Shown here in pieces: positions 33,516-42,924 of a DNA stretch of 56,225 bases. The notes under the pieces were generated by a model. It saw only the letters and a list, made by a program, of their open reading frames with translations. It was not told where the DNA came from and did no database searches. How positions within the stretch are numbered: position 1 is the first letter of the stretch; every line of letters starts with the position of its first letter. Origin of the DNA: Betaproteobacteria bacterium (GTDB taxonomy: Bacteria; Pseudomonadota; Gammaproteobacteria; Burkholderiales; Ga0077523); contig JANXYG010000059.1 in the NCBI GenBank assembly GCA_025350245.1, forward strand, positions 1 through 56,225. Reading direction: 5' to 3'. The position numbers and the translations under genes were made by a program.

Positions 33516-34583
33516 TCAGAGCGCCCCGTTGTTCGAGCCTGCGGGTTGGCCGCGACGAAAAACCCGCCCGATGCCCCGCACGACCAGCAGCACCAGGCCG
33601 TCCGGCGCGAGCAGCACCACGACCAGCAGCAGCACGCCCATCAGCACCAGCGCGTATTGCGCCCCCTTTACCGCGAGCGTCTGGGACACCCACAGCAGGA
33701 AGACCGTGGCCACGAGGGTGGTCGTGATGTCCTTGCGGCCGCCGGCGGCGGTCCAGACGATCGGCAGCGCCGCGGCGGTCAGGCCCATCGCCGAGGGCGT
33801 GATGTACGAACCCCAGGTGGTGTAGAGCACGCCGCTGATGCCGGCCAGCGTGCCGCCGATGGTGAACACCGCCAGCTGGTAGAGACGCACGTTGTAGCCC
33901 AGCATCTCGGCGCGATCGGGGTTTTCGCGGATCGCCACCAGGACATTGCCGAAGCGCGAGTTCACCAGCCAGCGCAGGGCCAGGTAGACCACGACCACCA
34001 GCGCCAGCACGAACCAGTAGAACGGATTGCCGTCGAGCATGATGCTGTCGTCGCCGAACCACGGGATGGTGAGCGGTGGCATGCCCGACATGCCGTTGAA
34101 GCCGTTGAGGCGCGCGGTGCCGATGGCCCATTCGGGGCCCGCCGTCTGCGCCATGAATGTTTCCATCACCAGCGTGATCGACAGCGTGACGATGCCTACG
34201 AACACATCGCGCACGCCGCCGTAGAACATGAAGTATCCGACCACCGCCGCGAGCAGCGTCGGCAGGATCAGCGCGCCCACAAACGCGACCCAGGTGAGCC
34301 CGTGAGCGTCGCCCAGGTTGATGCTGATGACACCGTAGCCGTATCCCGCGAGCCCGAAGAACGCCGTCTGACCGAAACTCAGGATGCCCGCGTGCCCCCA
34401 GATCAGCGACAGCCCCAACGCCATGAAGGTCCAGAGCAGGAAGTAGGCAAGGTTGTTGACGATGAAGAACTCGGCGTATAGCGGCACCGTGGCGAGCACG
34501 ATCACCGTGACCACGAACAGGGACCAGAAGACGCCGCCCTCGCCGAGGGTCTGAGGGCCATTGAAGCGGGACAACCAGTTCAT
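33516..34583 (-). CDS. Branched-chain/urea-type ABC permease, LivM/UrtC class
   Basis: A 355-residue inner-membrane permease of about 9-10 helices. It contains the LivM-family blocks LGLSLIWGHAGILSFGQTAF, RFGNVLVAIRENPDRAEMLG and FTIGGTLAGISGVLYTTWGS. It should form the translocation channel with the LivH-type subunit encoded 16 bases upstream. The gene order binding protein, permease, permease, ATPase, ATPase matches urt and fmd operons. Confidence 0.93.
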   Translation of the reverse strand: MNWLSRFNGPQTLGEGGVFWSLFVVTVIVLATVPLYAEFFIVNNLAYFLLWTFMALGLSLIWGHAGILSFGQTAFFGLAGYGYGVISINLGDAHGLTWVAFVGALILPTLLAAVVGYFMFYGGVRDVFVGIVTLSITLVMETFMAQTAGPEWAIGTARLNGFNGMSGMPPLTIPWFGDDSIMLDGNPFYWFVLALVVVVYLALRWLVNSRFGNVLVAIRENPDRAEMLGYNVRLYQLAVFTIGGTLAGISGVLYTTWGSYITPSAMGLTAAALPIVWTAAGGRKDITTTLVATVFLLWVSQTLAVKGAQYALVLMGVLLLVVVLLAPDGLVLLVVRGIGRVFRRGQPAGSNNGAL

Positions 34584-34599
34584 GAAATCGAGGCCATGT

Positions 34600-35466
34600 T
34601 CAGTTCGACCCGCGCAGCATCCAGCCGCTGATGCCCTTGGGCAGCACGCGCACCACGACGATCACCGTGAGCAGCAGACCCACCTGCCCGATCAGTTGCC
34701 CGTACGACGCGGTCAGCACGCTCTGGATGAAGGCCAGCACGGCGGCGGCGGGCGCGGCGCCCAGCAGAACGTCGGCGCCACCGACCACCACCGTGACGAA
34801 GGACTGGACGATGAACGCCGACCCCATCGTCGGCACGGTCGTCATGGTCGGGGCATAGAGGGCTCCGGTAAGACCGGCGAGCGCGGCACCCAGCCCGAAC
34901 GTCAGCGCATAGACGCGGTCGGTGTCGACGCCGAGTGCCCGCGCCATGGAAGGATTCTGGATCGTGGCCCTGGCCCGCACGCCGAACGGCGTCTTCATGA
35001 ACAGCCAGTAGATGCCACCCAGGATGAGCAGCGCGATGACCGGCAGCAGGATGCGGTACCAGGAAAACGACAACCCGGCGAGATCGAAACTGCCGAACGG
35101 GGTCTTGAGGCCCTCGATGGACGGACCCACCACGATGAGCATGCCCTGAGTGGCGATGAGGCTGATGGCCCAGGTGGCGACGATGGAGTCGAACAGCCGC
35201 GTGTACAGCCGGCGGATGACGAAATATTCGATGAGCATGCCGATGATGCCGGCGGTCAGGGCGCCGAGGACCATGGCGAGCGGCAGGGGCAGCCCGGCGC
35301 GCGCGGTCAGCACCGTGACATAGGCGCCGCACATGATGAATTCGCCGTGCGCAAGGTTGATGACCCCCATCATCCCGAAGATGATGGCGAGCCCGACTGA
35401 AGACAGGATCAGGAACGCGAACGTGTCCGCGAACTGATACAGGAAGCCGATGACCGTTGCCAGCAA
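34600..35466 (-). CDS. Branched-chain/urea-type ABC permease, LivH/UrtB class
   Basis: A membrane permease of about 288 residues. It has the LivH blocks GLAIIFGMMGVINLAHGEFI and MARALGVDTDRVYALTFGLG and the late conserved GGADVLLGAAPAAAVLAFIQ. I place the start at TTG 35466 because GGAGAG lies 7 bases before it and the frame from there begins with the first membrane helix. A GTG at 35502 in the same frame would add 12 polar residues. It lies 141 bases after the binding-protein gene. Confidence 0.88.
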   Translation of the reverse strand: MLATVIGFLYQFADTFAFLILSSVGLAIIFGMMGVINLAHGEFIMCGAYVTVLTARAGLPLPLAMVLGALTAGIIGMLIEYFVIRRLYTRLFDSIVATWAISLIATQGMLIVVGPSIEGLKTPFGSFDLAGLSFSWYRILLPVIALLILGGIYWLFMKTPFGVRARATIQNPSMARALGVDTDRVYALTFGLGAALAGLTGALYAPTMTTVPTMGSAFIVQSFVTVVVGGADVLLGAAPAAAVLAFIQSVLTASYGQLIGQVGLLLTVIVVVRVLPKGISGWMLRGSN

Positions 35467-35607
35467 GGCGGAACTCTCCGACGGTTGGGAGCGGCGGCGC
35501 ACCGGCGGCGCCGCCCTGAAACGCGGCAGTTCACGAGGAAGTCGTGCACCGCCGGCAACGACGACGGGCCATGTCGGTCGGCCGCCGTTGCCTGTCCGGA
35601 TCGACGC

Positions 35608-36840
35608 CTACTTCTTGGGCGGTGAGCTCGGGGTGTATTGCGACGTGTCATCCTTCTTCGACAGGTCGCAGCCGACACTGCCCAGCCAGTAGGGCTTGAT
35701 GTCGTTCCAGACCTTCGGAATTTCCACCGAATGATCGGCCTTCACGTGCACCAGGTAGATGGTGTGGCTCTGGTGGTGGCTCTTCGGGTCGATGCAGACC
35801 TTGCCCGACGGACCGTCGGTGCAGATGTCGCCGCTCTCCAGCGCCTTGCGCACCTTCTTCATGTCGGCGCTTCCCGCCTTCTCGACGGCCATCTTGTATA
35901 GGTAGACCACGTTGTAGGCGTTGGCGGCTTCCTGGTTGATGTAGGGCGCATCGGGAAACTTGGCGTGAAAACGCTTCTTGAAGTCGTTGCTCGCGGGCGA
36001 GTCGATTTCCTCGATGTAGTTGGCGGTGACATACATATCCTTGAGCGCCGGCGCCTTGAAGCGCTTGTGCTCATAGGCCTGACCGACGTTCACCGAACTC
36101 GCCATCGGGATGTTCAGGCTGGCCGAGGCCTGCTGTTCGTAGAACGAGGCCTGGTTGGCGCCCACCAGCAAGGTCACCAGCACATCGGGCTTCGCCTTCT
36201 GGATGTTCTGGATGGTCTGGCTGAACTGCGAGACGCTGAGCGGGATGAACTCTTCGCCCACCATCGTGCCGCCCTTTTCCTTGACGATGTTGCGGACCCA
36301 TTCGGCCGAAATCTGGCCGAAGTTGTAGTCGGCCGCGATGGTGTAGACCTTCTTGCCGTACTTTTCCATCATCCACGGGATGAGCGTCGAGAACTGCTGC
36401 TCGGGCACCGCACCAGTCACGAACACGTTGGAGTCGCAGACACCGCCCTCGTACTGGTTGTTGTAGAAGTAGAGCTGCTTGTAGCGATCCATGATCGGAC
36501 GAATGGCCTCGCGCGAAGCGCTGGAAAAGGCGCCGAAGATCACGTCCACCTTGTCCCGCTGGATCAGGCGACGGGCAAATTCCTGGAAACGGGTGTTGTC
36601 CGACTGCGTGTCGTAATGGATCAGCTTGATCGGGCGGCCGAGGATGCCACCCTTGGCGTTGATCTCTTCCACCGCGAGCTGCGTGGCCTGGATCTTCGGG
36701 ATCACGGCGATCGCAAAATTGCCGGACTGATCTTCGAGCAGGCCGATCTTGACCGGATCGGCACCGATCGCCGGGGTGGTGATGCCGACGATGGCTGCGG
36801 CAATGGCCGCGATACCGACGGCTGCCTTGCGGGTTTTCAT
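35608..36840 (-). CDS. Urea/short-chain amide-type ABC substrate-binding protein
   Basis: A 410-residue periplasmic binding protein with signal peptide MKTRKAAVGIAAIAAAIVG and a mature start ADPVKIGLLEDQSGNFAI. It is of the FmdD/UrtA/AmiC-like subgroup, not LivJ (YDTQSDNTRFQEFARRLI; FYNNQYEGGVCDSNVFVTGA). The C-terminus is IKPYWLGSVGCDLSKKD and a polar tail. It is the first gene of the operon, with AGGAGA before ATG 36840. Given the formamidase at the operon end, the ligand is probably a short amide or urea. Confidence 0.92.
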   Translation of the reverse strand: MKTRKAAVGIAAIAAAIVGITTPAIGADPVKIGLLEDQSGNFAIAVIPKIQATQLAVEEINAKGGILGRPIKLIHYDTQSDNTRFQEFARRLIQRDKVDVIFGAFSSASREAIRPIMDRYKQLYFYNNQYEGGVCDSNVFVTGAVPEQQFSTLIPWMMEKYGKKVYTIAADYNFGQISAEWVRNIVKEKGGTMVGEEFIPLSVSQFSQTIQNIQKAKPDVLVTLLVGANQASFYEQQASASLNIPMASSVNVGQAYEHKRFKAPALKDMYVTANYIEEIDSPASNDFKKRFHAKFPDAPYINQEAANAYNVVYLYKMAVEKAGSADMKKVRKALESGDICTDGPSGKVCIDPKSHHQSHTIYLVHVKADHSVEIPKVWNDIKPYWLGSVGCDLSKKDDTSQYTPSSPPKK

Positions 36841-37127
36841 GTTCGGGTCTCCTGATGATCGATGTTGCATTCGAGTACGGGGTACGACGCGCGGCCCCAA
36901 TCGCCGCCTGGCACAACCATGGACTTGCGGCTCCGACTTCGACTACACCACTGACGTTGACATGCCGGACACTACGATGAATATCCCTCAAACGGGTGAA
37001 ATTCGACATCACAGCCCCGGCCGGAACCACCCAAGATTGGCGGCATGCTCGGGAGAGCATCCGTTGGCGGTGCCCGGCAACACTGCCCAGGATCCGGGGC
37101 CGGTGACGCGAGCCGGCCGCCCGGCTG

Positions 37128-37362
37128 GTGCTGCACCATTGCCTCACCGATTGGTGCGACCGGTTCAAGACCATCAACGTGCCGACGCTGATCTTCGGCG
37201 GGAAGGCGAGCTTCTTCAAGGTCTCGGCGCTGGAATGGATGCAGAGCCAGATGCCGGGATCGCGGCTCGAAGTCTTCACCGAGGAAGAAAATGGCGCCCA
37301 TTTCATGTTCATGGAGAACCCGGGCGAAGTTCAACGCGACCGTCAAAGACTTCCTGCGGTAG
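37128..37362 (+). pseudogene. Alpha/beta-hydrolase C-terminal remnant, frameshifted
   Basis: This stretch encodes LHHCLTDWCDRFKTINVPTL, then IFGGKASFFKVSALEWMQSQ and ENGAHFMFMENP, the C-terminal third of an alpha/beta hydrolase including its catalytic His (AHFMFMENP). After NPG the reading must shift by one base to continue AKFNATVKDFLR and stop at 37360-37362. The nucleophile elbow and the rest of the fold are missing upstream. It is a fragment, not a functional gene. Confidence 0.8.
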
Positions 37363-37385
37363 CGACGGGTCGCCCGAACCGCCGT

Positions 37386-38126
37386 TCACTCGACGGTCTG
37401 CGCGAGCAACGCCTCGACGACATGGCGGTGATTGGTCATCTGCCGGCTCGCGAGCGACACCCCGGGACCGACGTTTCCGACCGTCATCCGTAGTGTCGGC
37501 TGGCCGTCCGCGCAGGTCGCCCCGAGAGGATCGAACAGGAAACAGACCGGGCGCGGGTGCCGTTCGGCCAACGCGACCGGCACGATGGCAATCCCCGTCA
37601 GGGCAGCGATCCGCCGCCAGGCCACACTCCACGGGGTGCCTTCTTCGCCGGCCACACAGAGAGTGAGCGCGTCGATCGGGCAGGCGCCGATCTCCTGCAA
37701 GGTCATCAGGTCGGCCAGCATGCGCGTCGGATGACGGTCCGGCATCAGCACGTTGGAAACCGGGATCGCAGCGGCACCTTTCAGTTCGAGCATGAACGTC
37801 TGGCCCATGCCGTCGCATTCGATGGCGTCGTACAGTCGTCCGAGGACCCGGGCGGTATCGCGTCGGTCGCCCTTGGCAGCCAGACGCAAGGTATTCGGCA
37901 GGATCCGTGTCACCTGTGCGCCAAGACCGAGCGCCGCCGCGGTGAATACGTCGGTTTCGCCGCCGGGACGGCTATCACCCAGCACGGCAACGTGCTTGCC
38001 CTTGAGCGGCAAGCCTCGCCCCTGGGCCTGCTTGAGAGCACGCGCCGTCGTGAGAAGGGTCCGCGCATCGGCTGCGGACAAATCGTCGAGCGTCCACAGA
38101 CCGCGCTGATGCAATTTTTGATTCAT
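37386..38126 (-). CDS. Divergent ornithine/aspartate carbamoyltransferase-like protein
   Basis: The 246-residue protein follows the N-domain plan of ornithine carbamoyltransferase: LDDLSAADARTLLTTARALK, LPLKGKHVAVL, then DTARVLGRLYDAIECDGMG and DRHPTRMLADLMTLQEIGA, the last matching the HPxQxLxD motif. The carbamoyl-phosphate site S-T-R-T-R is replaced by SRPGGET, and the protein is about 60-80 residues shorter than active enzymes. Transcarbamoylase activity is therefore doubtful. It is divergent from the Crp/Fnr regulator gene, and an FNR-type site (38204-38217) lies about 84 bases before its start. A role under low oxygen or nitrosative stress is inferred. Confidence 0.75.
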   Translation of the reverse strand: MNQKLHQRGLWTLDDLSAADARTLLTTARALKQAQGRGLPLKGKHVAVLGDSRPGGETDVFTAAALGLGAQVTRILPNTLRLAAKGDRRDTARVLGRLYDAIECDGMGQTFMLELKGAAAIPVSNVLMPDRHPTRMLADLMTLQEIGACPIDALTLCVAGEEGTPWSVAWRRIAALTGIAIVPVALAERHPRPVCFLFDPLGATCADGQPTLRMTVGNVGPGVSLASRQMTNHRHVVEALLAQTVE

Positions 38127-38203
38127 GAACCGGCCGGCGCAGGGATGATCGCTCCAGCAGCATCGAGGCAGTGGGAGGCTACGGGCACCCCGGCGACTCG
38201 ATG

Positions 38204-38217
38204 TTGACGGGGATCAA
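38204..38217. promoter_or_regulatory. FNR/Dnr-type binding site (one mismatch)
   Basis: TTGACGGGGATCAA, compared with TTGAT-N4-ATCAA. It is centred about 84 bases before the carbamoyltransferase-like start and about 140 bases before the regulator start. Confidence 0.6.
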
Positions 38218-38349
38218 GACCGGCAACGTTTACCGCTGCCTTTACCGGGCCGATACCGTCCGTTTACCGAACGTTACGCAATGACGCCCGCGGTTGGCAC
38301 TGCGTTATCGCTGGATACCTAGACTCGCCTCCATTCACAGGAGACGAGC

Positions 38350-39069
38350 ATGCCCCCGAAGACCACGCAGAATCCGCCCCCGCGAACCCGCGTCGGCGAG
38401 CGCATCGACCGCATGCTGGCGCTGCTCGAACAACAGGTGCCGATGACCCGTCGTGTCGTGCATGCCGGCGACACGGTCTATCAGGCGAGCGATCCGCTGA
38501 CCTGCCTGTATATCATCCATTCCGGCCTCTTCAAGACCGTCAACCTGTCCCCGGACGGACGCGAACAGGTGGCCGGCCTGCACTTCAAGGGCGACTGGCT
38601 GGGATTCGACGGCATCGCCGAGAACCAGTTCGCCTGCGACGCGATCGCGATGGACACCGGCGAAGTGTGGGCGGTCCGATACGACGCCCTGCTCGCCGCC
38701 TGCACCACGATACCGCAGCTTCTGGCCGGTTTTCACATGGCGATGAGCCGGCAGATCGGACGCGATCGCGACACGATGCTGGCGCTGTGCACACTGCCGG
38801 CCGATGCGCGGGTCGCCGACTTTCTGCGCTACTGGGCGGACTCGATGGAGCAACGTGGCCTGCGCACCGACCAGATCACTTTGCGGATGACGCGCGCGGA
38901 GATCGGCAACTACCTGGGCATGAAACTCGAGACCGTGAGCCGCGCGCTGTCGCGACTCGAGCGCGACCAGGTGATCGGCTTCACCGAGAAGGGCCGGCGC
39001 GACGTGCATATCCCGAACGTGCGTGCGCTGAGCGATTTCGTGCAGCGCAGCCTCGCGCACGCGGCATGA
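38350..39069 (+). CDS. Crp/Fnr-family transcriptional regulator without Fe-S cysteines
   Basis: A 239-residue regulator with a cyclic-nucleotide-fold sensor domain (residues about 35-150) and a winged helix-turn-helix (IGNYLGMKLETVSRALSRLE, about 190-210). The E-x-x-S-R of the recognition helix is the FNR type that reads TTGAT. The N-terminal Cys cluster of oxygen-sensing FNR is absent; only isolated Cys residues in LTCLYII and FACDAIA are present. It may respond to NO (Dnr-like) or act constitutively. AGGAGA precedes the ATG. The nearby FNR-type sites are candidate targets. Confidence 0.9.
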   Translation: MPPKTTQNPPPRTRVGERIDRMLALLEQQVPMTRRVVHAGDTVYQASDPLTCLYIIHSGLFKTVNLSPDGREQVAGLHFKGDWLGFDGIAENQFACDAIAMDTGEVWAVRYDALLAACTTIPQLLAGFHMAMSRQIGRDRDTMLALCTLPADARVADFLRYWADSMEQRGLRTDQITLRMTRAEIGNYLGMKLETVSRALSRLERDQVIGFTEKGRRDVHIPNVRALSDFVQRSLAHAA

Positions 39070-39141
39070 GGGATGCCCACCTGCTCGGCCATCTTGCGGG
39101 TATCGTCGGCGCCCAGCGCGGCCTCGCGCACGCGGCATGAG
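39050..39141. repeat. 21-bp direct repeat at the regulator 3' end
   Basis: The block GCCTCGCGCACGCGGCATGA plus one G occurs at 39050-39070 and again at 39121-39141. It covers the last codons (LAHAA-stop) of the Crp/Fnr gene. The 71-base offset suggests a local duplication or recombination scar. Confidence 0.7.
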
Positions 39142-39168
39142 CACCCGGCATCGGCACCGGGCACCGGG

Positions 39169-41247
39169 TCAGCGATCCGGCGCGCCGATGCTCCTGGCAA
39201 CGGCGCGCGCCAGTTCGGCACGATCGAAGGGCTTGAGCAGCACCTCATGGCCGAGCGTGTCCCTACCCTCGATGGTCTCGGCCGAATAGCCCGACATGAG
39301 CAATACCGCCGTGGCCGGAAACCGCGCCAGGAGTTTCCGTGCGAGCTCGGTGCCGCGCATGCCCGGACCGAGCACGACATCGGTGACGAGCAGATCGTGG
39401 CCGGCCGTCGTTGCCAGACTGCCAAGCGCCAGTTCGCCGCTGCCGAACTCATCGACGACGCAACCCAGCCATTCGAGATGGCGTCGAACCACGCTGCGCA
39501 CTTCGGGCTCGTCTTCGACCAGCAGCACCTTGAGTCCGGCCGGCGCCAGGCCGGCGTCATCTCTGTCACGGGCATGGGCCGGGCCGTCGCTGCTGGGGCA
39601 GCGCAGGATGATCGTGACCGTGGTGCCGGCGCCAGGCGCACTGCGCAACCGGATCGCCCCCTTCGATTGCCGGACGAAACCGTACACCGTGCTCAGGCCG
39701 AGGCCGGTGCCGCGACCGCTCTCCTTGGTGGTGAAGAACGGCTCGAAGGCGCGTTCGCGCACGTCGTTCGACATGCCGTCGCCGGTGTCGGTGATCTCGA
39801 TCGACACGTAACCGTCCGGCGCGACCGCGCCGGCACCAAGCTCGGCCTCGACATCCGATGGCAATTCGGCGCACGGCCGGCAGGCAAAAGAAATCGTCCC
39901 CCCGTCGGACATGGCATCACGTGAATTGATCGCGATGTTGAGCAGCGCCGACTCGAGCTGTCCGGCATCGGCCAGGCAGGGCGGGCACGATGCCGGTGCG
40001 TCGACATCGATGTGGATGCGCTGGTCGAGCGTACGGCGCAGCATGTCGGCCAGCGAATGCAACAGGGCGCCGACATCGACGCGGCTCGGACTGAGCACCT
40101 GGCGACGCGAGAATGCCAGCAGCTTGCCCGTGAGTTCCGCGCCGCGCCGGCTGGCGCGGGTCGCCGTGGCCAGCATCTGCTGCGCGGCCGCGTCGGCAGC
40201 GAACGCAGGATGGTCTTCGAGCACCTGCAGGTTGCCCTGAATGACCGTCAGCAGATTGTTGAAATCGTGCGCGATGCCACCGGTCAGCTGGCCCACGGCT
40301 TCGAGACGCTGGGCGTGGCTCAGCTGCGCTTCGGCCTGCGTCCGCTGCAAGCTGGTGGCCAGGAGCGCCGACAGCGCCTCCATGAATCGGACCTCGGCGT
40401 CGGCGAAGTCGCGCGGGTGGGTTGACCACGCGGCGAGCACGCCGATGATCGAGCCCTTGTCGTTCAGCGGCACGCCCAGGGCGCTGCGCGCACCGAGCAG
40501 CGGCAGCAGCTGGTCCGGACGGTCGAAGCGGCTTTCCCGCGTGAGATCGGGCGCGATCAGCGGCGTCGACCGCGCCACCACCCAGCCGATCAGGGTGTCG
40601 GGCCGGTTCGCGTAGCGCGGGGTGGAGATATCGTCGGCGCCGGGGCCGGGGCCGAAGGCGCTGGCGACGCGCAACCACTGCCGATCGGGTTCGAGCAGGA
40701 ACACGGCCGCCGATTCGACCCCGAGCGCCTCTGCCACGACCGACGGAACACGCCCCAGCAGATCGTGCGGATTGCGGGTGTCGACCGCGAGGTGCCCCAC
40801 CTGCGCGACGAAGTCGTTGTAGCGCGCGCGCTGCAGCGCCTGACGAACTCGCGGATAGTCGGCGATCCCGCGCACCGCTGCCACGACATACGGCAACCCG
40901 AGATCCCGCAGAGGACTGAGCGCGATCTCCACCATCACTTCGGTGCCGTCGCGACGGCGGGCGACAAGTTCAGTGTGCGTTCCCATGGCGCGGGCCCGAG
41001 GTTCGCGGGCGTACGCGCCGCGATAATCGGCGTGGCGCGATCGCACGCCCTCGGGGACCAGCGCTTCGACCGCCAAGCCGGTCAGCTCGGCCGTCGTGTA
41101 ACCGAGCAGGCTCGCCGCCGCCGGGTTGGCGAGCGCAATGACGCCATGGCTATCGACCAGCAGGAGGGCGTCCGGATACGCCGCGAAGAGCGAGCGATAG
41201 ACAGCACCTTCTTCGAACCCGATCGGCGGTTCCTCGTCGTCGTTCAC
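39169..41247 (-). CDS. Hybrid sensor histidine kinase (PAS-GAF-HisKA-HATPase-REC)
   Basis: A 692-residue cytoplasmic-looking hybrid kinase without membrane helices. The order is a PAS domain (about 13-130, [20 protein letters not shown]), a GAF domain (about 150-300), HisKA with H-box [20 protein letters not shown] (about 315-335), HATPase with [16 protein letters not shown] and [13 protein letters not shown], and a C-terminal REC domain with Asp in [14 protein letters not shown] and Lys in VLLKPFD. The GTG start at 41247 overlaps the stop of the response-regulator gene (GTGA), so the two are coupled. The signal is unknown. Confidence 0.93.
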   Translation of the reverse strand: MNDDEEPPIGFEEGAVYRSLFAAYPDALLLVDSHGVIALANPAAASLLGYTTAELTGLAVEALVPEGVRSRHADYRGAYAREPRARAMGTHTELVARRRDGTEVMVEIALSPLRDLGLPYVVAAVRGIADYPRVRQALQRARYNDFVAQVGHLAVDTRNPHDLLGRVPSVVAEALGVESAAVFLLEPDRQWLRVASAFGPGPGADDISTPRYANRPDTLIGWVVARSTPLIAPDLTRESRFDRPDQLLPLLGARSALGVPLNDKGSIIGVLAAWSTHPRDFADAEVRFMEALSALLATSLQRTQAEAQLSHAQRLEAVGQLTGGIAHDFNNLLTVIQGNLQVLEDHPAFAADAAAQQMLATATRASRRGAELTGKLLAFSRRQVLSPSRVDVGALLHSLADMLRRTLDQRIHIDVDAPASCPPCLADAGQLESALLNIAINSRDAMSDGGTISFACRPCAELPSDVEAELGAGAVAPDGYVSIEITDTGDGMSNDVRERAFEPFFTTKESGRGTGLGLSTVYGFVRQSKGAIRLRSAPGAGTTVTIILRCPSSDGPAHARDRDDAGLAPAGLKVLLVEDEPEVRSVVRRHLEWLGCVVDEFGSGELALGSLATTAGHDLLVTDVVLGPGMRGTELARKLLARFPATAVLLMSGYSAETIEGRDTLGHEVLLKPFDRAELARAVARSIGAPDR

Positions 41248-41966
41248 GCGGGTGCAACGCACGGGACGAACAGATAGCCGGCGCCACGCACCGACTTGAT
41301 GATCTGCGGATCCTCGGGGCCGTCTTCGAGCTTGCGGCGCAGACGGGCCACCTGAACGTCGATGGTGCGATCGAACGGCCCGGCTTCGCGTCCGCGCGTA
41401 CGCTCGAGCAGGAAGTCGCGCGACAGGACCCGGCCGGGATTGCGGGCAAACACGCACAGCAGATCGAATTCGCCGCCGGTCAGCACGACCGGCTGTCCGG
41501 TGGCATCGAACAGGCTGCGCGTGGCGACGTCGATCACCCAAGCGGCAAAGCAGAGTCGCTCGCGGTCGATCGGCGCCGCGGCGACGGGCTTCGATACGCC
41601 TGCCGTGCGCCGCAGCACCGCCTTGACGCGGGCCAGCAGTTCGCGCAGATCGAATGGCTTGGTCACGTAATCGTCGGCGCCGACCTCCAGACCGACCACC
41701 TTGTCGACCGCGTCGCCACGGCCGGTGACGATGACCAGTCCGCAGGTCCAATGTTCGCGCAACTGGCGGGCAATGACGAAACCATCCTCGCCGGGCAAAC
41801 CAAGATCGAGCAGAACGAGATCGGGCGGGTCGGCCGACATCAGTGCCATCAACGCACGGCCCGAGTGCAGTTCGCTGGCTCGAAAGCCCCGGCCACCGAG
41901 GTAGCCTGCCAGCAGCCGGGTGATGTCAGCCTCGTCGTCGACGACAGCAATATGGGGCGGGTTCAC
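41244..41966 (-). CDS. OmpR-family response regulator
   Basis: A 240-residue regulator. The receiver domain has the acidic pair DDEADITRLL, phospho-acceptor Asp54 in LVLLDLGLPGEDGF, and Lys in DDYVTKPFDLRELLARV. The C-terminal winged helix (VLTGGEFDLLCVFARNPGRV, RTIDVQVARLRRKLEDGP and IKSVRGAGYLFV) is of the OmpR/PhoB class. It is cotranscribed with the hybrid kinase downstream and presumably phosphorylated by it. Target genes are not identifiable. Confidence 0.95.
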   Translation of the reverse strand: MNPPHIAVVDDEADITRLLAGYLGGRGFRASELHSGRALMALMSADPPDLVLLDLGLPGEDGFVIARQLREHWTCGLVIVTGRGDAVDKVVGLEVGADDYVTKPFDLRELLARVKAVLRRTAGVSKPVAAAPIDRERLCFAAWVIDVATRSLFDATGQPVVLTGGEFDLLCVFARNPGRVLSRDFLLERTRGREAGPFDRTIDVQVARLRRKLEDGPEDPQIIKSVRGAGYLFVPCVAPA

Positions 41967-42032
41967 CCCCCGATTCTGCTACAACCTTGAGCCGCCCGGA
42001 CTTGCCCCGTCGTCCGGGGTCGCGCCGAGCCC

Positions 42033-42830
42033 TCAATGCGACATCAGCACGGGCAGTCTCATGCCCTGGAGAACCGCGCGCGACGCGCCGCCCAGAACCA
42101 GTTCGCGGGCCCTGCTGTGGCCATAGCACCCCATCACCAGGAGGTCGGCGCCGATATCGCCGGCCAGCGCGAGCAATCGGGCGCCCGCCTCCGCCGGCTT
42201 TGCCGTGGTCGTGTGGAACTCGGCGTCGATATCGTGCCGGCGCAGATAGAGTTCGATGGCGCCCGCAGGTTCGCCCTCGGCCGTGACCAGATGCACCGCA
42301 TCTGCCGTTGGTAACAGTGGCAGCGCCGCAGTCAGTGCGCGCGCGGCCTCCGGAGACGGTTTCCAGGCGATCAGCACACGGCGGCCGATCGACCCGGTTT
42401 CCCCGATGTGCGGGATCACCAGTGCCGGTTTGCCGCTGCCGATCAGCACCGATTCGACGAAGTCGCCGGGCACACTATCGGCGATCGGGTCATTCTGACC
42501 CAGCACCAGCAGGTCGGCGTAAAGCGCCGCGCCGACGAAAGCCAGTACCGGAGGCGAATCCAGCGCCTCGGCCCAGCACATGTCCTTACCCGCATGCTCG
42601 AAGAGGGCCCGCGCCCGCGCTCGCTGGACGCTGTCCTGCTCTTGCATCATCAGGGCCGGCGCAAACCCGTCGGAGAACGAATACGGCATCGGGATCAGGC
42701 ACGGATAGGTCGCGAACATCGCCGTGACAACGGCGTCGTGTGTCACGGCCAGTTCACGCGCGACGCGCAGCCGCACGGCGCTTCGCGCGCTGGCATCGAT
42801 GTGCAGCAGGACAGACCTGATGGAACCCAT
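42033..42830 (-). CDS. Universal stress protein (tandem UspA type)
   Basis: A 265-residue protein made of two Usp domains. The first, N-terminal one starts IRSVLLHIDASARSAVRLRV. The second holds the ATP-binding loop LLVMGCYGHSRARELVLGGA (G-x2-G-x9-G type), with RRVLIAWKPSPEAARAL at its start. The ATG at 42830 sits 6 bases after GGAGG and is chosen over a TTG two codons upstream. A perfect FNR-type site (42888-42901) is centred about 65 bases before the start, which predicts induction under oxygen limitation or NO, as known for several Usp genes. Confidence 0.93.
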   Translation of the reverse strand: MGSIRSVLLHIDASARSAVRLRVARELAVTHDAVVTAMFATYPCLIPMPYSFSDGFAPALMMQEQDSVQRARARALFEHAGKDMCWAEALDSPPVLAFVGAALYADLLVLGQNDPIADSVPGDFVESVLIGSGKPALVIPHIGETGSIGRRVLIAWKPSPEAARALTAALPLLPTADAVHLVTAEGEPAGAIELYLRRHDIDAEFHTTTAKPAEAGARLLALAGDIGADLLVMGCYGHSRARELVLGGASRAVLQGMRLPVLMSH

Positions 42831-42887
42831 GCGCAACCTCCGGGGTCATGTGGTGTCTGCAAACTACCGCAGTGGGTACCGGACGGC

Positions 42888-42901
42888 TTGATGCACATCA
42901 A
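42888..42901. promoter_or_regulatory. Perfect FNR/Dnr-type binding site
   Basis: TTGATGCACATCAA matches TTGAT-N4-ATCAA fully. It lies between the TauE/SafE gene and the usp gene, centred about 65 bases before the usp start. Confidence 0.82.
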
Positions 42902-42924
42902 CCCACCGCCACAAAGGCCAGCGA

